Positions 1-7,805 of a DNA stretch of 64,000 nucleotides are shown piece by piece. Every line of letters begins with the position of its first letter. Position 1 is the first letter of the stretch. The notes beneath the pieces were generated by a model. That model was not told the DNA's origin, did not search any database, and worked only from the letters and a program-made list of their open reading frames with translations. The stretch is taken from NCBI RefSeq assembly GCF_900101495.1, contig NZ_FMUS01000002.1:62001-126000 (forward strand), given 5' to 3'. This DNA comes from Alkaliphilus peptidifermentans DSM 18978 (lineage in GTDB: Bacteria; Bacillota; Clostridia; Peptostreptococcales; Natronincolaceae). The position numbers and the translations under genes were made by a program.

Positions 1-1578
1 ATATCTACCATCTATAACCTTCTGTGCTGTTCCTGTTTTCCCACCTACAGAGTATCCAGGAATATATGCAGCCTTTCCTGACCCTTCAACTACTACCGAT
101 TCCATTATTTCTCTCATTTCTCTAGAGGTTTTTTCTGAAATAACCTGTCTTACCATGGTTTCTTCAAATCGATGTACGACGCGTCCCTCTTGATCTACAA
201 GCTCCTTAACTATTCTTGGTTTCATAAGCATACCATCATTGGCAATTGCTGAAATTGCCGTTATCAATTGAATGGGTGTTACTGATATACTTTGGCCGAA
301 TGACATAGTTGCCAATTCTACCGGGCCAACCTGTGGTAATTGATACATAATAGATTTTCTTTCCCCGGGCAGGTCTACACTTGTTGTATCAGTAAATCCA
401 AAGGCATCAATATATGAATAGAAGGAATTGGTGCCTAGCTTTTCCCCCAACTGAACAAATACTGTGTTACATGAATTTTGTACTGCCTCTGTCAATGTTT
501 GATCGCCATGAGGATTATAATATCTCCAACATTTTAGGGTTCTACCTGCGACATTAATTGTACCGGAGGAATAAAAGTGACTATTAGGTGTTGCTACTCC
601 TTCTTCAAGTACTGCAGCAGTTGTTACTAACTTAAAGGTGGAACCAGGCTCGTATGTATCATTAATCATTGGATTTCTCCACATACTATACCATGTTTCT
701 AACTGCTCGTTTTGAGACAAACCCTCAAGCTGTAGCTTTACTGCTTCGTCAAGGGGTACCCTTGGAGTATTAGGATCATAATCTGGCTTTGCTGCCATAG
801 CCAATATTTCACCAGTCTTAACATCCATTACTATAGTAGTTACTCTTGTGGCCTGATTAATTTCTAATGCATTTTGAATTGCTTTTTCTGCAAAATGTTG
901 AATAACTTCATCTATTGTCAATACAACATTTAATCCTTCCTCTGGAGGATAGTATCTTTCAACACTAAATGCAAGCTGTCGTCCAGCTCCATCTGTACTT
1001 TTTATCCATCTTCCAGGGATACCGCTTAAATATTTGTCGTATTCCATTTCAATACCCGCAATGCCCCTATTATCTACATTAGTGTGCCCAAGAATATATG
1101 AAGCAAAATTTCCATAGGGATAATGTCGCTTATTATCTTCGGCAATATAAACACCCTTCAACTTTTCATTTCTAATTTCTTCAGCTATATTATCATCTAT
1201 CCAGTAAACAATCCTAACCGTACTATACCTTTTATCTTTTATTTTTTCTTCTACCTCAGAAGCATTTAGCCCTAGTATTTTTGCTAGCTTTTCAGCTGTA
1301 TGTTCTGCATCCGCATCTGAAATTTCACGAGGACGTATCCAAACAGTATTTGTACTGGCACTGATGGCTAATTCTTTACCATTCCTATCGTATATAACTC
1401 CCCTTTTAGCGGGTATTGGTATATCTCTTGTCTGCTGTGATTTTGCTAATTCTTTGTATTTTTCACCATTTACAATCTGAATCCATCCTAAACGGATTAT
1501 CAACCCAAGAATGGCTAAAGAAGTAAGAGCGAACATGAACATAAGTCTTTTTTTGCTGGATATCGAAGGCTGAGACAA
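1..1578 (-). CDS. Penicillin-binding protein transpeptidase (SpoVD/FtsI type), C-terminus cut off
   Basis: Class B penicillin-binding protein that cross-links peptidoglycan at the septum or spore cortex. The start is a TTG at 1578 preceded by AAAGGAGG. Visible parts are a short cytoplasmic N-terminus with one membrane anchor, a PBP dimerisation region, and all three transpeptidase motifs: STFK (nucleophile Ser about 313), SCN (about 369) and KTGT (Lys about 514). The window ends just after KTGT, so a C-terminal PASTA domain, which would favour SpoVD over FtsI, cannot be checked. It lies 14 bp after the FtsL-like gene in the usual dcw order. The class is certain; the SpoVD versus FtsI assignment is open. 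Confidence 0.9.
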   Translation of the reverse strand, partial: MSQPSISSKKRLMFMFALTSLAILGLIIRLGWIQIVNGEKYKELAKSQQTRDIPIPAKRGVIYDRNGKELAISASTNTVWIRPREISDADAEHTAEKLAKILGLNASEVEEKIKDKRYSTVRIVYWIDDNIAEEIRNEKLKGVYIAEDNKRHYPYGNFASYILGHTNVDNRGIAGIEMEYDKYLSGIPGRWIKSTDGAGRQLAFSVERYYPPEEGLNVVLTIDEVIQHFAEKAIQNALEINQATRVTTIVMDVKTGEILAMAAKPDYDPNTPRVPLDEAVKLQLEGLSQNEQLETWYSMWRNPMINDTYEPGSTFKLVTTAAVLEEGVATPNSHFYSSGTINVAGRTLKCWRYYNPHGDQTLTEAVQNSCNTVFVQLGEKLGTNSFYSYIDAFGFTDTTSVDLPGERKSIMYQLPQVGPVELATMSFGQSISVTPIQLITAISAIANDGMLMKPRIVKELVDQEGRVVHRFEETMVRQVISEKTSREMREIMESVVVEGSGKAAYIPGYSVGGKTGTAQKVIDGRY

Positions 1579-1592
1579 GATTATTTCCTCCT

Positions 1593-2087
1593 TTATATTT
1601 TTAAAAGTGCAGCAAATTTATTTATTGTCCGTTGTATAAAGCCATTTTCATCAACCTTTACAGTGTCTTCTGTATTCATATTCTTATTAAGGTCATTAGT
1701 TAACAAAGCAGTTTTTGTGGAATTTACAGAGAAATAGTAGGTGTTTTCTGAAATGGGGTACATCATTCCCAAGCGATTCACAGCTTCTGATTCTATCCAT
1801 CTTGATTTAGTTACCTTTTCCAATTCCACCTTCAGTTTCTCTCTGCTGTCTTCAATTTCATCTAATTGTCTACTAAGGTTGTATATTTCATGCTTCATCT
1901 CTGTAATAGCTGCATATCTAATAACCAACAATAATCCAAGCATTAAAAGGCATGAAATGCTAAAGGCAGTAGCAATCTTTACAAAGCGATAGCTATTCTT
2001 CTTTTGCTTTTGAGGTCTTTGCTTTTGGTTGTTTTGTTTTTTCTCTTCAGTTAAATAGGGAAGATAATCTTTTCTTACTACTTCCAA
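1593..2087 (-). CDS. ftsL: FtsL/DivIC-like cell division protein
   Basis: Small bitopic division protein of 164 aa. It has a basic cytoplasmic N-terminus (many K/R/Q to about residue 36), one membrane segment (about 37-58) and a coiled coil (about 60-95) with regularly spaced L/I. It is expected to act at the division site with FtsI-type PBPs and the DivIB/DivIC group. Primary sequence is weakly conserved in this family, so the call rests on size, topology and position between rsmH and the PBP gene. The start is TTG with AAAGGGTGA upstream. The C-terminal tail is longer than in many FtsL proteins. Confidence 0.8.
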   Translation of the reverse strand: MEVVRKDYLPYLTEEKKQNNQKQRPQKQKKNSYRFVKIATAFSISCLLMLGLLLVIRYAAITEMKHEIYNLSRQLDEIEDSREKLKVELEKVTKSRWIESEAVNRLGMMYPISENTYYFSVNSTKTALLTNDLNKNMNTEDTVKVDENGFIQRTINKFAALLKI

Positions 2088-2118
2088 ATTTATTCACCCT
2101 TTCTGCCTTTTAGACCTA

Positions 2119-3054
2119 CTATACCTTCGTAGCCACCCTTAATTTAGCACTTCTTGCCCTAGGATTCTTCTCTAACTCTTCATCAGAGGGAAGTATAGGT
2201 TTTCTGGTAATAATATCAAGAATTTTTTCTTCATTGCATCTGCAAACGGGGAACTGGGGTGGACATATACAGTCTTGATTTAAATCTTTAAAGGTATTCT
2301 TTACTATTCGATCCTCAAGGGAATGGAATGTAATGATGCTAATTCTTCCACCACTGTTCAATTTCTCTGCAGCAGTTTTTATTGTTTCTTCTATGATTTC
2401 CAATTCACCATTTACCTCTATTCTTATTGCCTGAAATGTTCTTTTGGCCGGGTGAGGTCCATCACGCCTTGCACCAGCTGGAATAGCCTTTTTTATAACC
2501 TCAACCAATTTTCCTGTTGTGTTTATTTTTTCTTCTTGTCTATGCTTAACAATGAAGTTGGCTATGCGCTTAGCCCATTTTTCTTCTCCATAATCTCTAA
2601 TGATTTCTTCTAGATCCACTTCACTATATGTATTTACAATTGTAGCTGCATTAAAGGAATTTCTATTATCCATTCTCATATCTAATGGAGCATCCTGCAT
2701 ATAGGAAAATCCTCTCTCAGCTTCATCTAATTGATGAGAAGAAACTCCAAGGTCCAATAATATCCCGTCTATTTTACTCACCCCAAGATTATTTAAAATA
2801 TCTTTAAGGTTTGAAAAATTATCCCTTACTAGCTTTATTCTGTCTTTATACTCTGCTAGTTTTTTTTCTGCAGCTATATGTGCATTTTCGTCTTGATCTA
2901 TACCAATTAGTAAACCCTCCGAATTGAGCCTTTTTACTATTTCCATAGAATGGCCAGCACCACCCATGGTTCCATCAACATAAATACCATTAGGCTTTAT
3001 GTCTAAGCTTTCTATTGATTCCTTAAGTAGTACAGATAAATGTTCAAAATTCAT
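2119..3054 (-). CDS. rsmH: 16S rRNA (cytosine(1402)-N4)-methyltransferase
   Basis: RsmH/MraW of 311 aa, the usual length. It methylates N4 of C1402 in the 16S rRNA decoding centre using S-adenosylmethionine. The SAM-binding loop [10 protein letters not shown] is at residues 27-36, [11 protein letters not shown] and [14 protein letters not shown] follow, and the C-terminal half carries the conserved HSLEDRIVK segment. It sits between mraZ (17 bp upstream) and the FtsL-like gene, the standard dcw position, and is probably cotranscribed with them. The ATG is preceded by GAAGGTGAT. No anomalies were seen. Confidence 0.97.
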   Translation of the reverse strand: MNFEHLSVLLKESIESLDIKPNGIYVDGTMGGAGHSMEIVKRLNSEGLLIGIDQDENAHIAAEKKLAEYKDRIKLVRDNFSNLKDILNNLGVSKIDGILLDLGVSSHQLDEAERGFSYMQDAPLDMRMDNRNSFNAATIVNTYSEVDLEEIIRDYGEEKWAKRIANFIVKHRQEEKINTTGKLVEVIKKAIPAGARRDGPHPAKRTFQAIRIEVNGELEIIEETIKTAAEKLNSGGRISIITFHSLEDRIVKNTFKDLNQDCICPPQFPVCRCNEEKILDIITRKPILPSDEELEKNPRARSAKLRVATKV

Positions 3055-3070
3055 ATAATCACCTTCACAG

Positions 3071-3502
3071 TTATATTCCTAATTCTGCCATCTTTGATGC
3101 AATTTCATCGTAGCTTAAATTTGAATCACTATTGTATTGCTGCCACTCTTCTTGGCTCCATATTTCTATTCTTGTCCCGACACCGATTAAAACAGTATCC
3201 TTTTCAAGCTTGGCATGTTCTCTTATATTATTGGGGATTCTTATTCTTCCCTGATTATCCAATTCACATTCAGAAGCACCAGCAAAGAAAAAACGAACAA
3301 ATGCTCTTGCATCTTTATTGGTTAATGGTAATTGCTTTAACTTATTCTCCAGTATTGTCCATTCCTCCATCGGATATATAAATAAGCAGTTATCTAATCC
3401 TTTTGTGACAATGAAGTGTTCCCCCAGTTCATCTCTAAACCTGGAGGGAATGCTTATTCTACCTTTTACATCAATTGTGTGATTATATTCACCAATAAAC
3501 AT
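3071..3502 (-). CDS. mraZ: Transcriptional regulator MraZ
   Basis: MraZ, 143 aa, with two SpoVT/AbrB-like halves. Each half has the typical DxKGRxxxP-type signature: [14 protein letters not shown] near residues 13-26 and [14 protein letters not shown] in the second half. It forms ring oligomers that bind short direct repeats in its own promoter and repress the dcw operon. I chose the second ATG (3502, protein MFIGEYNHT) because the ribosome site AAGGTGGG abuts the first ATG at 3508 but lies six bases before this one. Three tandem 10-bp repeats lie directly upstream (3527-3556), as expected for autoregulation. Confidence 0.95.
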   Translation of the reverse strand: MFIGEYNHTIDVKGRISIPSRFRDELGEHFIVTKGLDNCLFIYPMEEWTILENKLKQLPLTNKDARAFVRFFFAGASECELDNQGRIRIPNNIREHAKLEKDTVLIGVGTRIEIWSQEEWQQYNSDSNLSYDEIASKMAELGI

Positions 3503-3526
3503 TTTCATCCCACCTTAGGGGTTTTT

Positions 3527-3556
3527 ATACCACTTCATACCACTTTACACCACTTT
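3527..3556 (-). promoter_or_regulatory. MraZ operator: three tandem 10-bp repeats
   Basis: On the coding strand three consecutive 10-mers read AAAGTGGTGT, AAAGTGGTAT and GAAGTGGTAT. A fourth, weaker copy (AAGGTGGGAT, 3507-3516) is in phase 20 bp further on and doubles as the mraZ ribosome site. GTGG-containing direct repeats with 10-bp spacing are the established MraZ binding pattern. Here they lie at or just after the predicted transcription start, a position suited to repression. Confidence 0.8.
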
Positions 3557-3561
3557 CTTAT

Positions 3562-3590
3562 ATTTTCTAGCTTCACCATCAAATTCCTGC
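3562..3590 (-). promoter_or_regulatory. Candidate sigma-H-type promoter of mraZ
   Basis: The minus strand has GCAGGAATT (3590-3582), an exact match to the RNAGGAWWW -35 consensus of sigma-H. After 11 bases comes CTAGAAAAT (3570-3562), an imperfect RNNGAATWW -10. The 11-base gap matches the arrangement I recall for the B. subtilis spoVG promoter. The predicted start near 3555 falls at the MraZ repeats. It would link division gene expression to entry into sporulation. Confidence 0.5.
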
Positions 3591-3681
3591 TTTTCTTTAA
3601 AAGAAATTTATTTTTTTATTTTTTTAGTGCTTAAGCTCTAGAACAAAATAAAATTAAACTTTAATAATCGTTTTTTTAAAC

Positions 3682-3706
3682 AAAAAAAAATGCCCTTGTT
3701 TAGGCA
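3682..3706 (-). terminator. Short hairpin with T-tract after the Spo0E-like gene
   Basis: On the minus strand a short stem TGCC/GGCA is followed by nine T residues, 118 bp after the Spo0E-like stop codon. The stem is short, so termination efficiency is uncertain. Confidence 0.45.
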
Positions 3707-3823
3707 GTTTTGAAATACTGATAGTAATTTAATATTTATAATTACAATGATGATTAATCTATTGTAACTAAATAAGTAATAAAATGTCATTTTTCGACTC
3801 TTTACTAAGCAGTTATTTGTAAA

Positions 3824-3955
3824 TTAATTCCTGTAATAGGCTACTATTAACTCGTCTAATTGAATGCTTAATTGATAAATAGCATTGTAGTTTTTCTGAT
3901 CATTTATCATCTGATTTAACTGTTTCTGTAGCCTTTCAATTTCTTTCTTTATCAT
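3824..3955 (-). CDS. Spo0E-like aspartyl-phosphatase (Spo0A~P phosphatase family)
   Basis: A 43-residue protein starting MIKKEIERLQKQL and carrying SIQLDELIVAYY, which matches the SQxLDxLI signature of Spo0E-like proteins. These small two-helix proteins dephosphorylate Spo0A~P and delay sporulation. The ATG at 3955 is preceded by GAGGTGAG and by a good sigma-A promoter (3993-4021). The signature has Ile in place of the common Gln, at SIQLD. It stands alone between mraZ and lgt with its own promoter. The length is normal for the family. It is easy to miss because it is under 50 codons. Confidence 0.85.
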   Translation of the reverse strand: MIKKEIERLQKQLNQMINDQKNYNAIYQLSIQLDELIVAYYRN

Positions 3956-3992
3956 TATCTCACCTCATATTTTATCTTTAGCCGCAAGATAA

Positions 3993-4021
3993 ATTCTAAA
4001 GAAAAAAAGCAGCTTTGTCAA
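3993..4021 (-). promoter_or_regulatory. Sigma-A promoter of the Spo0E-like gene
   Basis: The minus strand has TTGACA (4021-4016), a 17-base spacer and TAGAAT (3998-3993). The predicted start is near 3986, about 30 bases before the ATG. Confidence 0.75.
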
Positions 4022-4118
4022 AGCCTATTATAACCATATTTTTACATTGTATCTAAAGGATTCATGTATTTTCTTATGAATTCTTCAATTTATTACATTA
4101 ATTGAATTTTTTTCAAAT

Positions 4119-4847
4119 TTAATAACCTTTTTTTCTTATTTGAGATGATATAACAAAGGCACCAGCTATTAAAGCTAAGCTTACTACTTGTGCAGTTCTC
4201 AAAGGTCCAATCATTAAACTATCTGTCCTTAAACCCTCAATAAAAAACCGTGCTATTGAATAAAGAATAACATATAAAATGAAAATTTGCCCTGAATATT
4301 TTTTTCTCTTGGTGTAATGAAGCAGGAAAAAGAATACTCCAAAATTCCATAAAGACTCATATAAAAAGGTTGGGTGTACCATAACACCATCAACTTCAAT
4401 AGCCCACGGCAAATCGGTTGGCCCACCATAAGCCTCTTGGTTCACATAATTTCCCCATCTACCAATAGCTTGACCCAGTATTATACTAGGTGCACATATA
4501 TCTGCCATTCTCCAAAAACCAAGATTCTTATATCTACAATATAGGTATCCAACTATAACTCCAGCAATTACACCTCCATGTATAGCCAAACCACCTTGAC
4601 GAAATCTTAAAATATTTTCCGGATGCTGAGAGTAGTATTGCCAATTAAACAATACATAGTATAGCCGAGCTCCAACCAGTGCAGCAGGTACCGCCAAGAG
4701 AGCTATATCTATAATTACATCCTCCTGTAAGCCTTCCTTTTTTGCTCTAGCAGAAGCCACAAGCACTCCTAAAAGCATACCAAATGCTATAATAATACCA
4801 TACCAACCAATTTCTATTCCAACTATCCTAAAAGCTACTGGATTCAT
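4119..4847 (-). CDS. lgt: Prolipoprotein diacylglyceryl transferase
   Basis: Lgt, 242 aa, a multi-spanning membrane enzyme. It transfers diacylglycerol from phosphatidylglycerol to the lipobox cysteine of prolipoproteins, the first step of lipoprotein maturation. The conserved GRWGNYVNQEAYG segment and the GLAIHGGVIAG loop (catalytic-region His) are present, with about seven hydrophobic segments. The length is slightly short for the family but complete. The window encodes at least six lipoprotein substrates (binding proteins, NrfA, YhcN-like and others). The ATG is preceded by GAGGGGTG. Transcription appears to start at 5042-5070, leaving a leader of about 190 nt that ends in a terminator-like hairpin. 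Confidence 0.95.
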   Translation of the reverse strand: MNPVAFRIVGIEIGWYGIIIAFGMLLGVLVASARAKKEGLQEDVIIDIALLAVPAALVGARLYYVLFNWQYYSQHPENILRFRQGGLAIHGGVIAGVIVGYLYCRYKNLGFWRMADICAPSIILGQAIGRWGNYVNQEAYGGPTDLPWAIEVDGVMVHPTFLYESLWNFGVFFFLLHYTKRKKYSGQIFILYVILYSIARFFIEGLRTDSLMIGPLRTAQVVSLALIAGAFVISSQIRKKGY

Positions 4848-4871
4848 AAATAATTACACCCCTCGCAAAAA

Positions 4872-4917
4872 AAATCTATGATGAAACTGTTCAGAATACT
4901 TCTGATACCATTTCATC
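4872..4917 (-). terminator. Nested hairpin plus T8 directly before the lgt ribosome site
   Basis: On the minus strand the outer stem GATGAAA/TTTCATC (4911-4917 with 4880-4886) encloses a perfect inner hairpin TCAGAA-GTA-TTCTGA (4905-4891). Five bases after the outer stem comes a run of eight T, then GCGAGGGGTG, the lgt ribosome site. It may terminate read-through from the M16 peptidase genes, or act as an attenuator in the lgt leader. Confidence 0.6.
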
Positions 4918-4920
4918 AGT

Positions 4921-5035
4921 ATGTGTTACAGTAAACATCAACCACAAGTTGATTAGAAAGACATCAATCCAGAATAAATGTAATGTGTTTTGATGTAATT
5001 TCCAACAGTCTGAGCTGCTGTTTTAATAGCTGATA
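4921..5035 (-). promoter_or_regulatory. Structured lgt leader RNA, candidate cis-regulator
   Basis: Between the predicted start (about 5035) and the terminator-like hairpin the leader holds several stems: AACAG/CTGTT, a perfect ATCAAC-TTGTG-GTTGAT hairpin, and an ACATCAA segment that can pair with either of two later TTGATGT copies. Mutually exclusive pairings followed by a terminator just before a ribosome site is a riboswitch or attenuator layout. I recognise no known riboswitch class. This is inference from hand-folding. Confidence 0.4.
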
Positions 5036-5041
5036 ATTAAC

Positions 5042-5070
5042 ATTATATTGAATGATAAAAAAAATGTCAA
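5042..5070 (-). promoter_or_regulatory. Consensus sigma-A promoter of lgt
   Basis: The minus strand has TTGACA (5070-5065), a 17-base spacer and TATAAT (5047-5042), perfect matches to both hexamers. It lies 14 bp after the stop codon of the M16 peptidase gene and points towards lgt. Confidence 0.85.
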
Positions 5071-5083
5071 ATGATAGAAAAAA

Positions 5084-6382
5084 TCAATTAACAGGACTTA
5101 TTATTGAAAGCACCTGTCTCTCTTCATTAAAATGATTTTTTAATTCTTCTTCAACATCTTCAAAGCTTACTGACTTTAGCATGTCAATATACTCTAAAAA
5201 ATTGAGATTCTTAAAGCGATAGCCGATAAATGAATTACCAATATACTCCATAGAATTATAATAACTTATATTTTCTCCAATTTGCTTTCTTTGTACCCTG
5301 GCGAAATCAGCCTCATCTAACCCTCTATTTTTCAAAATGACTAACCACTCATCAATTATCTTTTTAACCATTTTAGGGTCCTTTGAATCACCACTAATAA
5401 TACTATGTCCATAATCTGGCTCACATACATAATCTACTTGAAAACTACGATCAATTAATCCTTCGTTATATAGTTTTTGATATAAATCTGTCCCCTTATC
5501 AAAAACCATATCAAGTAGTATTCTAACTGTAGCTTCCTCCTTCAGTAGATTAATATGTCTCTCCTCTGAATTTTTAGGTATTTTTTTATATCCTAAATAA
5601 AACATGGGCATAGATACCGATAATTTTTCTTCAATAATCTCTTTATTTACATGAATGGGTTCATCTGGATAATACCTAATTATTGAAAAGGGTTCTTTTA
5701 TATCCTGCTTTTGGAAAAGTTCTTCAACCTTATTAAAAACCTCTTCTTTTATTAAATCACCGGCAACTAATAATATCATATTTGATGGGTCGTAAAAGGT
5801 ATTAAAGCATGTATATAAATCTTCCTTTGTTGTTTTATTTATGCTTTCTACTGTTCCTGCAATATCAATTCTAACTGGGTGGTTATGATACATTCCCTTA
5901 AGAAAATTGAAAAATACCCGCCACTGTGGATTATCCTGATACATTTTAATTTCCTGTGTAATTATCCCCTTTTCTTTTTCTACATTTTCATCAGTAAAGT
6001 AAGGAGCTTGCACAAACTCAATTAGATTTTTCAGATTTTCATAGAAATAATCTGTTGAAGTAAAATAATAGGCAGTAATATTAAAATTAGTATATGCATT
6101 AACATTAGCCCCTAATGGAGCAAAACGATCAAAGGCATTGCCCTCTGGCTCTTCAAATAATTTGTGCTCTAAAAAGTGAGCTATACCTTCAGGCACTTCT
6201 GCAATATCTTTATCATGTAGCTTTTTAAATTTCAAATCATTGGAGCCAAATTTTGTTGCAAATATTGCATACTGTTTTGTATAACCTTCCTTAGGCATAA
6301 AAAACACTTCTAATCCATTACTAAGCTTTTTTGTAAAAATAGATTCCTTTACAACGTCTCCTTTTATTTCACTGTAGGTCAT
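5084..6382 (-). CDS. M16 family zinc metallopeptidase (YmfH-like), active subunit
   Basis: A 432-aa pitrilysin-family protein. It has the inverted zinc motif HFLEH (residues 69-73) and a downstream ITQEIKMYQD segment (Glu about 144) that should supply the third ligand, so this is the catalytic member of the pair. The C-terminal half is the inactive M16 repeat. It overlaps the preceding M16 gene by one base (TAATG), implying translational coupling and a heterodimer, as with B. subtilis YmfF/YmfH. The substrate is unknown. In B. subtilis the pair has been linked to peptide processing and export. Confidence 0.92.
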   Translation of the reverse strand: MTYSEIKGDVVKESIFTKKLSNGLEVFFMPKEGYTKQYAIFATKFGSNDLKFKKLHDKDIAEVPEGIAHFLEHKLFEEPEGNAFDRFAPLGANVNAYTNFNITAYYFTSTDYFYENLKNLIEFVQAPYFTDENVEKEKGIITQEIKMYQDNPQWRVFFNFLKGMYHNHPVRIDIAGTVESINKTTKEDLYTCFNTFYDPSNMILLVAGDLIKEEVFNKVEELFQKQDIKEPFSIIRYYPDEPIHVNKEIIEEKLSVSMPMFYLGYKKIPKNSEERHINLLKEEATVRILLDMVFDKGTDLYQKLYNEGLIDRSFQVDYVCEPDYGHSIISGDSKDPKMVKKIIDEWLVILKNRGLDEADFARVQRKQIGENISYYNSMEYIGNSFIGYRFKNLNFLEYIDMLKSVSFEDVEEELKNHFNEERQVLSIISPVN

Positions 6383-7668
6383 TAGATATTGCCTCCTTCC
6401 TCTGCTAAGCCTTTTAAAAAGTATACAGTGTCCAGTTGAACTTTTTTTGCCACCATGACAACATCTTCAATTCTTACAGAGTTGATTTTCTCTATTAGCT
6501 CATCAGGGTTAATGAAATGATTTCCTACAATTTGACTATAGGTATATTCCGCCATAGCTCCCGCGCTGTCTCCTAGAGCTTCAATTGCAGTAATTAGTGC
6601 TTTCTTTCCATTTGTCATCTCATGGTCAGTAATTTTTCCGTCCTTCATTTCATCTATTTGCTGTTGTACAACTGTTTTAGTTTCATTAGCCTTATCTACT
6701 TCTATACCACTACTTATCATCATAAGTGATTTAAACTTCTCTAGTTTCGAGTAAATATAATAGCATAGGCTTCGTTCCTCCCTCACCTTTAAAAATAGCT
6801 TTGAGTGAGGTCCTCCTCCTAGAATGCTTGAATATACCATTAGAGCAGGGTATAGTGGGTCTTGATAGGATAGATTAGTTCTATATCCTAACGAGAGCTT
6901 TCCTTGGTTAATTTCCATCTTTTCATCTACCTCGTGAATTGGCCTTTCATGACTAATAAAACTATCATCTTCTATTTTAATAATCTCTTTTTGATTAAAT
7001 TTCAAACTATTGGTGATATACTCTTTGACTTGTTGATGCTGCAAACTACCCACAACAACTATGTCTATTGGGCTAGTCTCAATTATATTCCTATAATGAT
7101 TTAATAGATTCTTTCCATTTATCTGTGGTATGTCCTCCAATATTCCATATTCATATAAATGAAACTTCTCATTACGACACATCTCTTCAATACATCTATC
7201 ATATGCATATCTGTTTTTATCGTTTAACCTTCCCTTTATTCTACTTTCAAGATTCAACTTTTCTTGTGCAACATATTCTTCCTTAAATCCTTCACCCTCT
7301 ATAAGAGTATCGAATAAAATCTCATTCATTAATTTCATGCAATCCTCCAGTAGATTTTTGTCATCTATATATTTTAAACCTACTGTGTTTAAAGAAAATA
7401 GAATAATTTGCCTTTCTCCTTTCTTCCCCACATCGCCATTTAAACTAGAGCCATATAAATAATCTAATTTTTTAGCCAACTCCTGTGATGTTTTATGATG
7501 CTTTGTACCCCTTTGTAGCACCATAGGTAGTAAAGCATTGTAGGTAACCTCCTCTGGGATTAAGGGTCGTTTAAAATATATATTAATTAAATTTGTTTTA
7601 AACTTATCCTCATTCACGGTATGAAGCTGTAATCCATCAGCAATCTGTTCACTGGTTAAATTAAGCAT
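6382..7668 (-). CDS. M16 family peptidase-like protein (YmfF-like), non-catalytic subunit
   Basis: A 428-aa M16 protein without the HxxEH motif; the equivalent N-terminal stretch reads MVLQRGTKHHKTSQELAKKL. It still has the conserved C-terminal SILGGGPHSKLFLKVREE segment. It is therefore probably the substrate-binding partner of the active subunit encoded immediately downstream with a one-base overlap. The start is ATG with AAGGAGGATA. Paired active/inactive M16 genes are typical of Firmicutes. Confidence 0.9.
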   Translation of the reverse strand: MLNLTSEQIADGLQLHTVNEDKFKTNLINIYFKRPLIPEEVTYNALLPMVLQRGTKHHKTSQELAKKLDYLYGSSLNGDVGKKGERQIILFSLNTVGLKYIDDKNLLEDCMKLMNEILFDTLIEGEGFKEEYVAQEKLNLESRIKGRLNDKNRYAYDRCIEEMCRNEKFHLYEYGILEDIPQINGKNLLNHYRNIIETSPIDIVVVGSLQHQQVKEYITNSLKFNQKEIIKIEDDSFISHERPIHEVDEKMEINQGKLSLGYRTNLSYQDPLYPALMVYSSILGGGPHSKLFLKVREERSLCYYIYSKLEKFKSLMMISSGIEVDKANETKTVVQQQIDEMKDGKITDHEMTNGKKALITAIEALGDSAGAMAEYTYSQIVGNHFINPDELIEKINSVRIEDVVMVAKKVQLDTVYFLKGLAEEGGNI

Positions 7669-7805
7669 GAAATATCCTCCTTATTTTTATATCAATTTAA
7701 TTAAAAAATTAAATGAGTAATAAATAATTATCAATTGTTATTTTAAATTCTCCATTTTATTTTCTTTATATTATTCCCAACTCTTTTAAATATAACAAGT
7801 CAGTT

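Noticed and set aside
3040-3381. Plus-strand 113-codon frame with hydrophobic residues
   Set aside because: It runs antisense through mraZ, has no ribosome site, and the opposite frame is a well-conserved gene.
4080-4118. TTCAATT/AATTGAA hairpin with T7 on the plus strand after lgt
   Set aside because: The T-tract is on the wrong strand for lgt and no plus-strand gene precedes it, so I do not call it a terminator.
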